A stretch of 64,000 bases of DNA. Origin: Zizania palustris. Its lineage: Eukaryota > Streptophyta > Magnoliopsida > Poales > Poaceae. The translations under genes were made by a program, and so were the position numbers. Numbering within the stretch: position 1 is the first letter of the stretch; every line of letters begins with the position of its first letter. Under the pieces are notes generated by a model. That model ran no database searches. It saw only the letters and a list, made by a program, of their open reading frames with translations, and was not told the origin of the DNA. Where the stretch lies: assembly GCA_019279435.1 (NCBI GenBank), contig JAAALK010000082.1:82184989-82248988 (forward strand). Direction: 5' to 3'. Below are positions 44,357-56,290 of this stretch, one piece after another.

Positions 44357-47300
44357 TGTAACACCCTAAGAAATAAAAACAAATAAAATAAAAGAAAAAT
44401 ATTATTTAAATCATTTCTGGATTTACTTAATAAAGGAAAATCATAAAAGAACCCAAATAAAGCCAAGCAAGGAGAAATACACAAAATATGGACCTGAAAA
44501 TTTTATGAGATGAACTAGAAACCAAGATATAATTTTAGGAATTTTTACAAATTTTTATCAACAGTGATTCAACCCTTAATCAAATAAATGAATTACTGGA
44601 TTTATTTTAAATCAGAAAAGAATTAAAATCCTTAGTGGGCCTCAACCTTCAAAGTGACCAAGCCCGGCCCAGTCCAAACCGCCAGCCACCGACAGGTGGG
44701 ACCGACCTGTCGGCGCTCGCGTCCCCTCTCTCCTCCCCCGCGCCGTTCCCGCCTGGCCCACCAGTCAGCCCCTCGTGGCCGTTCCTCGCTCTCTGGTCAC
44801 CTGGGCCCGCTTGTCGGCGCTCGTTTTCCCGCTCGCCCACTGACAGGTGGATCCCACCTGTCAGAAGCTTCGTCTCCGATGGAAGGGGATCGCCCCCTTC
44901 CTTCCTCCCGGCGATCACGTTCGGTTTTTCACCGCCGGCCGCCCGCGATCGCCCGGATCACCCATGGATCGCCTTCCTCGCACGCCACCGCCTCCCTTCC
45001 ATCCCTGAGCCACGCGTTTTTGCGCCTAAGGAAGCTAGCCCGAAGCTTTTGGAAAGGGATCGCCGGAGCTCACGGGAGCCCTCGGTTCCCTGCCATCCAG
45101 ACGCCGGCGACCCCCTATAAAAACCCCCCTGCGGCTACCGCCCTCAGCCCACACCCTCTCAGCCATCCTAAAGCAAAAACAGAGCGCCGCCGCCTCCTTT
45201 TCGACCTTCTGCTCTGCCTCGCCTCCGGCAAGCCCTCGCCGACGATCCCGGCCTCCTCCGCCCTAGCCACCGCCACCATCGGGTCCGCCGTCGTCCACCC
45301 ATCCTCGGCCACGCCTCCATCGGCCGTGAAGACCGCCGGATCGCCGTCGCCGTCAACCACCCGAACCACTCCGCCGTCTACGCTCGCCGCCGGTCGCTTC
45401 CGGACCACCTTCTTCACCGCCTAAGGTATCATCATGATCCTCTTTCCCTCCGCGTTCCATTTTTGCCGTTAGCTAGGCTCCTAGGCCCTCGCCGCCACCA
45501 TCGCAGCCGCACCCGAGCCCGCCGTCGCCGGAGACGAAGGGGGGTACGCGCCCCTTGCGTCGTGCCGTGCCGGATCGCACCCTGGCCGTCCGATCACGAT
45601 CGGAGGGCTACGATTAAATCCCTTCGGGATTTAATCAGGGCCCTCAGATCTGGTCGAAGAGGTACGGTGCCATCTCGGCCGTTGATCGTAATTTAAATCC
45701 CTGGAGCGATCTGGTGCGTCCACGCGTACCTCTTCGCCACGTTTTAATCACAGCCGTCCGATTTCATTAAAGCCTTCCCGCTTGGCGCCTGGCCGCCGGA
45801 TCTGGATCCAACGGATCTGGTTGATCCGGTCCATGCGCACAGTGGCGCAGTCCACCGTGGGCCTGGCTCACCATGGACCAGAGCCCATTTTCCAGTTTAA
45901 ATAAAATGCAGAAAATAGTTTAAACTTCAAAAATTCATAACTTGCTCATTTTAACTCCAAATTTCACCATTCAAATTTTGTTAAATTCAGTATATTATTC
46001 TCTACACTTTTCTGCCATAAAAACACTATGTTTCTGTTACCCAAAATCACTTTAATAAATATTTAAATAAAACCCCTTAGGGATAATTTATTTAATTCAG
46101 AAAAATAAATTAGAAAAGCCTTAAGAAAATAAGTTTAATGTCTATTCACCAAACATCAAAATATTAAAACTTTATTCCACACAACAAAACCACAAATATA
46201 TATGTTTATTATTTGGTGGATTTTTATCTGTTTATTGAATGTATTGTTTATTTTTCTGTATCGAGAAGACTACGAGTTCGTCGAGGAGCCGGAGTTCTAC
46301 CCCGAGGTTCCTCCATCCCCATTTGCTGATCAAGGCAAGTCATCGACCACCTCTGTGGAAACAGTTGATCATCATTGAGCCCATGATTTAACAATTTATC
46401 GCTATAACTCATAGGTTAATATTGCATTAGTCAAAGATCAAGCCTTACACTTATATTTATTAGATCCCCGTCCTTGTGTGCAAACCCAAGCCATGCTTAT
46501 TGAGCCTTAACTCCTTGACACTCTACAAATATTATATTAGCTAGTGCCCAATGTACCGGCACAACTGCTATAGGATATAAAGAATGAGTCGTAGTTGGAT
46601 GGATTCTGGTATATGAAATACCCCGTTATTCTTGTCTCTGGACTCTGTTGGAGTTAGGTATGTTATAAGTATGGTGGGTTCCGGGTGCAAGCTCGGGTTT
46701 TGGTATGTCGCACCCGGGGCACTATAAGGACCGGTCTGCGGGATCTGTTGCAAAGCATTTCCATACCAACCACAAGTCTAATGGGTAAGTCCTAACTGGA
46801 AGTGTGGAACACTCCGTCTCACGGCACCATAGTGGAGGGGGCAAGGGGCTAGCCCTCAGGGTGCCTTGTACCGACGATGGCTCAAGGGGGGGTATTGTGG
46901 AAACTCGACATGGCGAGACACGGTACGAAACCTTTGCTTCATGGCCGACAGCGGTCACAACGGTGATGAGCTTGACTTATCTGAGATAGACCATATGGAA
47001 GGTTTTGGCACGAGTTCCCGTGAAATGGGTCATCTCGTTACACTTTGGTGTAAGTGATGAGTGCGTGCCTTGTGGGTACAGTGGTACATGTCTGATCAGA
47101 GTAATTCAATCTTTTCGAAAAGCCGAGCCCACGGTCAAGGGCGGGTTGTGTGACTACTCGCAGTTAGTTTACAATTGTTTGAATGGATGAGTTATTCATG
47201 GCATGTAAGTACTGTTGTGCGAGGAGGTAAAACGTACTCCTCGAGTTAGAAGATGATGATGCATTCACATCTTTACCTTTCTGTACTAATAAATTGCTCA

Positions 47301-47683
47301 CATTTAATGCTTTACAAATATGCTGCTTCCGCAAAACTAGCCACTATCTCCCTTGGTATTATCTTGCATTATATTTGCATTCGGTGGCTAGCTGAGTACA
47401 TCTGTACTCACCCCGTTGACTTACACCATCAGAGCCTGTCTACTACGAGGAGGATGAAGGTCTGGAGTAGCGACCCAGTCAAGGCGAGACTGGAAGGAGG
47501 CGTTCATCTAGGACCCTTGATTTTATTAGTTTCTCTTCACTTTCATTCACTTTTGTATTAATGCGGTCTACGAACCGTGAATGATTGCCCGTATTGTACG
47601 TGGTCGCTTGATGAACGTCTTGGTTTATTGATTTTCTATGGAATTTCAATAAAAGTCCTGATTTATTAAATCGGGGCGCGACA
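44357..47683 (+). repeat. E2 3' LTR
   Basis: Aligned with the 5' LTR along its full length. At 46933-46990 a block of about 58 bp replaces a 30-bp block at 37992-38021 of the other LTR, between identical flanks. By eye about 35-40 substitutions occur in the first 1.9 kb. The TATA box is at 45116-45123. No gene. Confidence 0.95.
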
Positions 47684-47688
47684 CCATC

Positions 47689-50390
47689 TCCGGAGGAGGT
47701 ACCCTCGGAAGCATGTCAAAGAGACAGCGAAGAGACTACGTCAGAGAAGTAGGCCATATTGGGACTTCGTCGTCTGCAGCCGCAATGCCGAGGTGGTCTC
47801 ATGTACCGATATCCTTTTCTGCGGAGGATGCAGCTGGCATTAAGTTCCCGCATGCAGACCCACTTGTTATTCACTGCTGATATTGCGGGCACTGAAGTTC
47901 GAAGGGTATTGATTGACGGAGGTAGTTCGGTAGACATCATTTTTGTTCAAGCCTTCGATCAATTGTGCATTTCTAGAAAGCATCTCCTTCCAGCAGCTCG
48001 TCCTTTGCAAGGCTTCGCAGGACCTCCGCTTGATGCACTTGGCCAAATAGGCCTGGAAGTTACCTTCGGGGAAGGTTTGTTGGCCCGAACTGAGGAAGTA
48101 ATCTTCGATGTTGTAGATGCCCCGTATGCTTACAACGTCATCTTCGGAAGAGGCATGCTAAACCAGTTCGGAGCTGTGGCGCATCACAATTATTTGTGCA
48201 TGAAGATGCCCACACAAACAAGAGTCCTTACTGTCTTTGGAGATCAAGCTATCGCTCGGAGAGCGGAGTATGGTCATGGTCCCCCCCTTGATCCAAGACA
48301 AGTAAACAATGTACAAGATAATGAAGAAATTTTTTCAGCCTCCTCCGAAGATTCGAAGAAGTCCTTTCCGAGACCAAGTCCTGAAGGAGAGATTGCAGCG
48401 AAGGTCATTGTTAAAGATGGTAAAGAGTATACATTTCAATTTGGTAAAGATTTACCTCCAGAAGTTGCAACCTCCTTGGAAAAGGTGGTGGAAGAGAATT
48501 TGGATGTCTTCGCTTGGTCTGACGAAGATATCACCGGAGTCGATCGGAATATCATTGAACATAGTTTACTTGTAAATCCGAAGGCCCGGCCTGTTCGGCA
48601 AGGACTCTGGAAAATGTCTGCAGAAAGAGCTGCTCTAGCGAAGGACGAAGTTAAGAAATTGTTGAAGGCTGGGATTATCAGAGAAGTGGCTCACACAGAA
48701 TGGTTAGCCAACCCAGTCTTCGTCAGAAAGAAGTCTTCCGGGAAGTGGCGCATGTGCATCGATTTCACATACTTGAATAAAGCATGCCCTCGTGACCCCT
48801 ACCCCATGCCCCGAATTGATCAATTGGTCGACTCCACCACAGGTTCGGAGTTATTAAGCTTCCTTGACGCGTATTCTGGTTATCATCAAATATGGTTGAA
48901 GCGCGAAGATGAGATCAAGACAAGCTTTGTAACTCCTTCGGGAGTCTTTTGTTATGTAAGAATGCCCTTTGGCTTAAGAAATGCAGGGGCTACTTTTTCG
49001 AGGTTAGTTGCTAAGGCTCTAGGTCATCAATTAGGTCGCAATGTGGAGGCCTATATGGATGATATTGTAATAAAGAGTGCTTTAAAGCACCAACATAGCC
49101 TAGACTTAGCAGAAACATTCAATAGCCTTCGGGCATGTGGGATCCGTCTTAACCCCGAAAAATGTATATTCGGAGCTAAGGCTGGAAAGTTGTTAGGGTA
49201 TTTAGTTTCAAGCAGGGGAATTGAAGCTAGCCCTACTCAAATAACTGCGCTACAAAAGATGGCTCCTCCGGAAAATTTAAAGCAAGTGCAAAAGCTGACT
49301 GGGCGTCTGGCAGCACTTAGCAGGTTTTTATCAAGGTCTGCGGAGAGAAACTTGCCTATATTTAAAGCATTGAAAGGGTCCGAAGATTTTGCATGGACAC
49401 CGGAGTGTCAGAAAAGCTTCGAAGATACTAAAGAGTATCTTAGTAATCTTGCTACACTCACGGTGCCTACTGCGGACAAAACCCTACTCCTTTACCTTGC
49501 AGCTACAGGTTCTGCTGTCAGTGCGGTCCTTGTCAGAGAAGTGGATTTCAATGGGAAGTTGGTCCAAAATCCTGTTTATTTTGTATCCGAAGCATTATCA
49601 GGAGCGAAGACAAGATACTCCGAACTTGAGAAGTTCGTTTATGCTTTGATAATGGCTTCGAGGAAATTAAGACATTATTTTTTGGCACACAATGTAATTG
49701 TACCAACTTCGTATCCTTTAGGAGATATGCTTCGAAGTAGGGATTCCACTGGAAGGATTGGGAAGTGGGCAGTTGAGCTAGCACCCTTCGACATATCTTT
49801 CCTGGCAAGGACAGCAATCAAATCGCAAGTCTTAGCAGATTTTGTAGCAGAATGGACTCCACCTGCAAATTTGGTTCCGGAGAAGTCAAGTGACGGAGTT
49901 TGGACTGTTTACTCCGATGGGGCTTTCCAAGCATCCGGAGCAGGCATCGGAGCAGTATTAATTTCGCCTTCAGGGCAAAGAGCAATGTACTCCGCAAGAC
50001 TCAACATTAAGTCTACCAATAATATAGCGAAGTATGAAGGGATTTTATTGGGACTCCGAAAAGCACGTGCTCTAGGGGCTACAAGAATTATTATAAAGAC
50101 AGATTCTCAGATAGTAGCAGGGCACGTAGATAAAAGTTTCCAGGTTCGGCATCCACAGCTTGCAAAGTACTTAGAAGAAATCCGTAAAATCGAAGCACAC
50201 TTCAAGGGTATTTCCATTTGGAGTATACCAAGAGTAGAAAATGTACAAGCGGACATCTTAGCAAAAGCTGCAGCCGGAGCTGTGGATGTGCCAGAACAAG
50301 CTTTCTATGAGGAGCTCAGTATACCTTCGGTGCCACAAATTCCCTCTGCAGAGATTCTTTGCATTCCTAGTGCAGATTGGAAAAATTCAA
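47689..50390 (+). pseudogene. E3 protease, RT and RNases H
   Basis: The frame from gag resumes at 47689; one extra base near 47866 (ATTCACT where relatives read ATCACT) moves it to the long frame that runs to 50911. Protease has RVLIDGGSSVDIIF (Asp at 47915). RT has KSSGKWRMCIDFTYLN, SFLDAYSGYHQ, RMPFGLRNAGATFSRL and EAYMDDIVIKS (YMDD at 49052-49063). After the connection region and classical RNase H (TVPTADKTLLLYLAAT), the archaeal-type RNase H starts at about 49900: VYSDGAFQASGAG, STNNIAKYEGILLGL, TDSQIVAGHV and VQADILA. The residue aligned with the catalytic Glu is Lys (AAG at 50030-50032). The start at 47759 is out of frame and not a true start. Confidence 0.93.
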
Positions 50391-51589
50391 TCATGGAACT
50401 TTTACAGGGAGGAACAAATTTGCCCGAAGAGCCACAGCTGTCAAGATTAAAGCCTAGAGCTAGAAATTATCAAATAATCAATGGTATTTTATACAAGGCC
50501 GGAGTATGTTCCCCTCTACTCCGATGTATATCTCAAGCCGAAGGTCAAGAAATTCTTCGAGAAATTCATGAAGGCCTTTGTGGTAGCCATTTAGCCCCGC
50601 GAGCTTTGGCAGGAAAAACACTTCGCCAGGGGCTTTACTGGCCTACAATAATAGCTGATGCGGAGAGCTTAGTCCGCACTTGTCAAGGATGCCAGTGGAT
50701 GGGTCGACGAAGTCATCGCCCACCAACAACTCTTCAAGTCATTGCTCCGGTATGGCCTATGGCCAGATGGGGTATGGATTTAATTGGACCCTTTCCAGTA
50801 GCCAAGGGAAATCTGAAGTTCGCAGTGGTAGCTATTGAATATTTTTCTAAGTGGGTGGAAGCAGAGCCCTTGACAGCTATCACTTCGAACAATGTACAGA
50901 AATTCTTCTAGAAGAATATCATTTGCCAGTTCGGAGTGCCTAGACAACTCACAGCTGATAATGGAACACAGTTCGATGCAGAACCCTTCAGGAAGTTTTG
51001 CGAAGATCTAGGCATTCAGTTATGTTTTGCTGCAGTAAGACATCCTCAGTCTAATGGAGCCGTAGAGCGAGCCAATGGAAATATTTTGTCATGGCTAAAT
51101 CGAAGGATAGTAGGACTAGAAAAAGGACTGTGGACCGAAGAGCTTCCGAAGATTTTGTGGTCCATTCGGACTACGCAAACAAGGTCCACAGGTTTTACTC
51201 CATTCAGACTACTATTCGGAGATGAAGCTATGACTCCAACGGAGCTCAAAGGAGGATCGTTTCGCAGCACCGAACCGGAGATTGAAGAAGAAAGACAAGC
51301 TTCGCTAGATTTATCAGAAGACACAAGACTTCGAGCTGTGGCAAATTTATCAAAGTATCATCAGCAAACGAAGGCTTGGTTTGACCCGAAGGTCAATCTC
51401 AATGAACTAAGACCGGGTCATCTTGTTCTACGAAGCATTATAGCGCCAGGGAAGTTAGGAAATAAATGGGAAGGTCCATACCTAATTGTTCGTTCAGGGC
51501 GCCCTGGCTCTTTTAAATTAGCTAATTTAGAAGGTGAAGAGTTAGCACATACTTGGCATGCGGAGCACCTAAAGCGATACTTTGCATAA
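50391..51589 (+). pseudogene. E3 integrase (one stop)
   Basis: Zinc region REIHEGLCGSHLAPRA and CQGCQW; core WGMDLIGPFPVAK, TADNGTQFDAEPF and SNGAVERANG give the catalytic triad. TAG at 50909-50911 stands where the E4 copies read Trp (FFWQN), a TGG to TAG change. The C-terminus has LRPGHLVLRSI, GNKWEGPYLIVRSG and ends LKRYFA at TAA 51589. AATAAA at 51628-51633 follows the stop. Apart from this stop the integrase looks intact. Confidence 0.93.
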
Positions 51590-52515
51590 GGGCTCCTTGT
51601 AATTCACTTGTAATCATCTTTTAAATTAATAAAGCATATGATCCTGATAATGCCTTCCCCTCATAGACTTCCAGCTTCCGAGTGGACGCACTGGAACCGC
51701 GGGGTCGACCGAGAGGGAAGTGTCATGAAGCTGGATCGTATTTTCGGACTTCGAACCATTGGTTCGAAGCTTCCGGCGTGGGGGCTGACATAATCCGGAG
51801 TCCAAGCCACCGGCTTGTAGGCATCCGTAAAAGAGCCCAAAACCACATCATACGGAGTCCAAGCCATTGGCTGGTAGACTTCCGTAAAAAGAGCCGAAGG
51901 TGGCCAAAACATGCGGAGTCCAAGCCATTGGCTGGTAGACTTCCGTAAAAAGAGCCGAAGGTGGACAAATCCTGCGAAGTCCAAGCCATTGGCTGGTAGA
52001 CTTCCGCAAAAAGAGCCGAAGGTGGCCAAAATAAACGGAATCCAAGCCATTGGCTGGTAGACATCCGTAAAAAGAGTCCAAAGAGACCATTGCAAACTCC
52101 GAACCATTGGTTCGACAGAGATCGCAAAAAAGAGCCGAAGGTGGCTAAAGAAAAACAGAATTTGAGCCATGAGCTTCGAATGTCTGTTAACACAGTCCAA
52201 AGTGACAAATTATCTAAGATACTAAGGTATCTTGAAAGTTATCTCAAATTGATTTCTTTCAAAAAAAAAACAAAGGTACTAAGTTGCCATTCTTCCGACT
52301 ACAAATAGTCGAAGACATTTTATAAGATTTTAAAAGATCTTTAAATTACAGAGGGGCTCCGAACCCCCAAAAAATTGTACTCCGAAGTTTTTTCTTTGCG
52401 CATAACCATCTTTGAATACACTTCGAAGTTGCTTATACCCAAAGAGGGGCTAGTAAATATGGAGACAATTTTAAATCGGTATTCATTATTCAAACAAATG
52501 TGTTTACAGATTACA
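51590..52515 (+). repeat. E3 3' untranslated region with ~60-bp tandem array
   Basis: No gene. About 51790-52150 holds six tandem units of 59-62 bp with the core gtccaagccattggctgg and a gtaaaaagagccgaaggtgg tail; edge units are more diverged, with a further relic to about 52205. The same kind of array follows pol in E4a. Minus-strand ORFs across it (51661-52200) are repeat shadows. From 52200 to 52515 the DNA is AT-rich and lies just past the 3' end of the antisense gene. Confidence 0.85.
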
Positions 52516-55500
52516 TTATGAAAAATTGGTATCTATACCAAGAAGGAATCGAAGACCTCTTCGGTCTCTAGAGCTAGGGTTGGAACGACTAGTTCCAGCG
52601 CCGGGAGTTCTAATAACTTTGCGTTTAACTCTCTTGCCCCCCTTCGAAGCTCTAAAATCCTTCTGTTCTTGTTGAAGCTCGGCCCAAGTTCGAAGCCGTT
52701 CGGGGCTCCTTTCCCAGCTTCCAAGTTCTTCAGGCTTTTTATTTTGAGCTTCATCTTCGTCTTCAGACCATATAACGTCTTCAGAAGACGAAGTGTTTAA
52801 GTTAACCTCTTTTTCTTCCTCTTTAATATAAGACAGTATATCTTTGATTACTTCGGGCGCAATTACACCGGAGTCATCTCGAGGAATTAGAAATCGAGGA
52901 TGTTTATAAGCTTTTAGAAGATCGAAGGTGGTCCATAATGAGCGAACTTCGTTGTTAAGGACTAACACTTCGATATCTTCCGTAAGAGGCAAAGCCTAAA
53001 AATATGACAAACAAATTTTCATTGATAAATGTTTATAAGCATAAAGCTTTACATGGCCAAAAATCCTAAGGTATTTCTAAACCTGCGGGTTCGGAGGAGG
53101 CTGACTGCATGAAGCTTGGGTCCGAACTTGCTTCTGGCGTTGGCCTTCGTCGATCCAAGCCTTGATCGCGGAACGACCTTCGGCTCTCCATGAAGTTTGG
53201 AAGGCTCGCCAGGCAACAGCCACACCTTCGGAAGGTGTCAGAAGTCGCTCGTCGTCGAAGGTGATTGGGCCCCCTCCTGCGTCCGGAGTTATCGATCGGC
53301 CCAGATCTTCGTAGTAGCGAAGTAGGCCGACAGCAGCCACTTGTCCGGAGAGTTCTCCGTATCTAATGCCCGCTGTCTTCATCTGCTTCGCCACTCCTTG
53401 GATCCTTTTCAACTGGCGCAGAAGAGTGATGTTATCGTCAGAAGGAAGTATCCCAGTAGTAACGAAGTACTCCAGGACACCTAACAACTCATTCATAACT
53501 TCCACAGCCACCTTCTCAGACTTCAGCTTGTCTTCGTTCAACGCGTCTTTCGTCGAAGTGACTTCGCCCAAAACCCCAGAAAGTCTAGCATTTTCAGTGG
53601 TCAAAATATTATTTTGGTTTAACAGCTGGCTAGCTTCCTCTTGGAGTCTGACAAGCTCGGACCCCGCAGTAGCGTGCTCCGCACACAACTTTTCAACTTC
53701 TGCTCGAAGCACAATTCTTTCTGCTTCGAGCTCTTTATTCGCAGCCTCCAAACCTTGTCTGGCCCTTCGCTCTGTTGATACTATATTGTCCATTTGAGCC
53801 ACTCGACTTTCGGAGATGTTAAGATTCCTTTGAAGGACGTTATTTTCCTCCCGAAGACGAGCGATCTCTTCGTCATTGCATATATTCGCAGCTCGGGCCA
53901 AGACAGTTTGCTGTAAAAATAAAAAACTAAGGTAAATGTTTATTCGTAGATGAATTCTATGTTATTTCACAGTTGCTTCGTACCTGATAGGCTGCACGTT
54001 CTATAGCAGCATTAAGCTCCGTCCTATCCGCCTTGCTCAAAATGGCCACTAAGTTGGTCTCCCCAATGTCACGGCTAGCTCGATCCAAAGGTTCGAGCAA
54101 AGTCCGAAGACCAGTTGTTTGCCCTAAGAAAGGAGCTAGCAAGGGGAGCATACTTATTGCCTGTTGGTCATCTTCATCCAGCGAAGGACCGGAGCGTTGG
54201 CTTGTGGTCTTCGGAGCCACTGGAGACTGGCCCTCCCCGGAATATTGGCTCTCGTCTGTTGAATCAGACGGAGTTGATCCGGAACTCGCAGTAGGGAGGG
54301 GCTCTATATGTCTTTTGCCTCTTCCAGGTCCCATTTGAGTAACTCTCTGGGCTGGCTCCGAAGTCATCGAAGGTCCAGGAATTATTTCTTCTTGGCGGAC
54401 CTCTTCCATAGGAGTGGACTCTGTAAAAAAAGAAGAGTATTATACATTGTATAAATATACAAAATAAACATGAAAGAGTTATTCGAAGTCTACCTTCGAC
54501 GTTTTGCAGAGAAGTCATCATCGGACTGTTCGGCGGATCGAAGGCTAGATCTTCATCTGAATCAGCCGTTAAGTCTTCGACTGCAGGAGCATCGTCATGT
54601 GCAATCCTTGTTTCCTCTTCGGGAATCGAAGCCATAGTAACTTCGACCCCACTTTCATTCACAGGAACTTCGTCCTGAGAGATATCTTCTTGAACTGCCG
54701 AAGTCCTTGGTTGCTCAAGATTATCTCGAGACTCCGTCACGTTCGCAGGTACTTCGGCTTGTGCAGTCCTTTGAGTTTCATCTTCTTCTATTAGACGCAC
54801 AAGCAATCTCCCTTCATCCTCTTGGGAGTCAGAGACTGAAGCCCTTGAGCTCGAAGGTGCAGGATTCGAAGGTGTAAGATTTTTTGGCTTCCGAGCCACC
54901 TTCTTCACCGGAGTCTTGGCAGAGCTCGAAGTCCCAGCTTCGGCTTTTCTCCTCTTGGGTCCTTTCTCCGAAGGCACCCAATCCATCAAAGGGGGCGGAG
55001 TGATTTCCAGCATTCCCCATACTCTGTTAAATCTCTCCCAACTCCCGACCAACTTAATTCTCCATTCTTTTTCGGTCGGAGTTGGAGCGCCCAAAATCTT
55101 CTCCGAAGCCCTTATGATTTGCTCCGAAGTAACAGGGGCTGAAGAAGCTAAAAAAATAAATCAAGTTAGTTTTTCTTCGAATGAATATGCATAATACATG
55201 TTGTCTTCGAAGTTACCTGCAGGGCTCGAAGTCAAGGTGATCTTTCGGAGACCGCCTTCCGAATCCTCTTCGAAGATGATGGGCCAGTTGGCCATCAGTG
55301 GAGAGATTTGTAACCCGAGGAATTCTTCGGCTAAGTCTCGCATGCTCAACCTTCGGCTGATCCTCTGAAGTAGGTTGAGGCGAGCTTCGAGCTGACCTTG
55401 GCCTGGATGCACTAAGGCTTCCTTCCGGAATTGGATTTCTTTCAGAGGTCCGGCCAGAGGATTGCTCGCCCCAACTTCGGCATAGAACCATCTCATGACC

Positions 55501-56162
55501 CAGTCTGTGTACCATCTTGCATTGATGGCTTTTGCAGGGAATTGAAGGGCATATTCGTCCCGAAGCCTAAAATTGATGCTTCCGAAGGCTACCACTACTT
55601 TTTCACCTCCGGGACCTACGAAGGTTTTTGGCTGGCATGAGGCTCTATGTAGCGCAGCGAAGATCTCTGCCCTCCCCTCACAACCTTCAGCTCTCAACGC
55701 CCATTCTAAGATAGCCAGACGAGCTACTGCATTCGGAGACAGTTGAGGAAGGGTGACGTGGAATAAGTCAAGTACCTCCGCCAAGAAGTCCACTGCGGGA
55801 AGGCCAGAGCCGGCTTCGAAGAAGGCTTCGAAAACGACCACCTCTCCGAGCCTTGGTGACGGGATGAGTTCTTTTCCGGGTTTGCGGATCAGAACTCCGG
55901 TGCTAATATTCCCTTCTACTGCGATTGCCAACGATTCCCTTTTGCAGGTAGAAGATCCCAGTTGGAAAGACTGGTCCAGGTACTTCGTTGATGGCGGACA
56001 GAGACTTTGATCATCGACATTTTTGGGATTTCTCCCTCCTGCCGCCATGGATGTCGTTGCCGATGTCGGAGGCGCCGTCGCCAATGCCGCAGCCGCTGCT
56101 GCTGCAGCCGCCTGGTGCCGAGAAAAGGCTGAAGGGGCTCCAGAACCCTTGGTCTTCACCAT
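52516..56162 (-). CDS. E3 antisense five-exon gene, gypsy-type transposon-domain protein
   Basis: An apparently intact spliced gene opposite to E3 pol. Exons, reading leftward: 56162-55217, 55147-54494, 54420-53984, 53910-53083, 52995-52516. Introns are 69, 73, 73 and 87 nt, all GT-AG with T-rich acceptors, phases 1, 1, 0, 0; the frame stays open for 1114 codons. The start is the first ATG after the TATA box at 56283. Residues 1-60: an Ala run and basic patches. About 85-230: GEVVVFEAFFEAG, LSPNAVARLAILEW and RWYTDWVMRWFYAEV, resembling the putative gypsy-type transposon domain (PF04195-like, from memory). About 330-680: linker with basic and acidic runs. About 690-830: coiled coil. C-terminus: KGGKRVKRKVIR, NLS-like. 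Antisense ORFs are known in Tat elements (Grande). Function unknown; nuclear location is inferred. Confidence 0.85.
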
Positions 56163-56282
56163 TGCAGTCACTGGGTTGCTTTGGGGAAAATGGAGGCTAG
56201 GGCTCAAAGAACTCAAAGGGCTCAGGAGATTTTTGTTTGCGAGAGAGCAGTGAAAAGGTAATCGGGTAAGTTCTAGGCCCTT

Positions 56283-56290
56283 TATTTATA
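56283..56290 (-). promoter_or_regulatory. TATA box of the E3 antisense gene
   Basis: TATAAATA on the minus strand in GGCTATAAATAAAGGGC. It is about 120 bases upstream of ATG 56162, leaving a leader of about 90 bases with no earlier ATG. It lies about 330 bp from the 3' LTR and points into the element. Confidence 0.72.

Larger units (their letters stand above)
35418..47683 (+). mobile_element. E2: Tekay/Del-type chromovirus
   Basis: A 12,266-bp Ty3/gypsy element with an exact CCATC target duplication (35413-35417 and 47684-47688), LTRs of 3299 and 3327 bp, an initiator-Met-type PBS, an ORF upstream of gag, a gag-pol polyprotein in one frame, a C-terminal chromodomain and a PPT. Long LTRs plus chromodomain indicate the Tekay (Del) lineage. 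Gag-pol carries four nonsense codons and no frameshift. It is inserted in E3 gag and so is younger than E3. Confidence 0.95.

Noticed and set aside
51661..52208. Minus-strand ORFs of 179 and 161 codons with repeated LPANGLD/YQPMAW units
   Set aside because: They are translations of the ~60-bp tandem array; open frames follow from the unit length and sequence.
53366..53797. Plus-strand ORF of 143 codons
   Set aside because: Antisense shadow of exon 4 of the spliced minus-strand gene.
54264..55094. Single long minus-strand ORF of 276 codons as an independent gene
   Set aside because: It reads through intron 2 into another frame. The spliced model gives a longer continuous product with consensus junctions.
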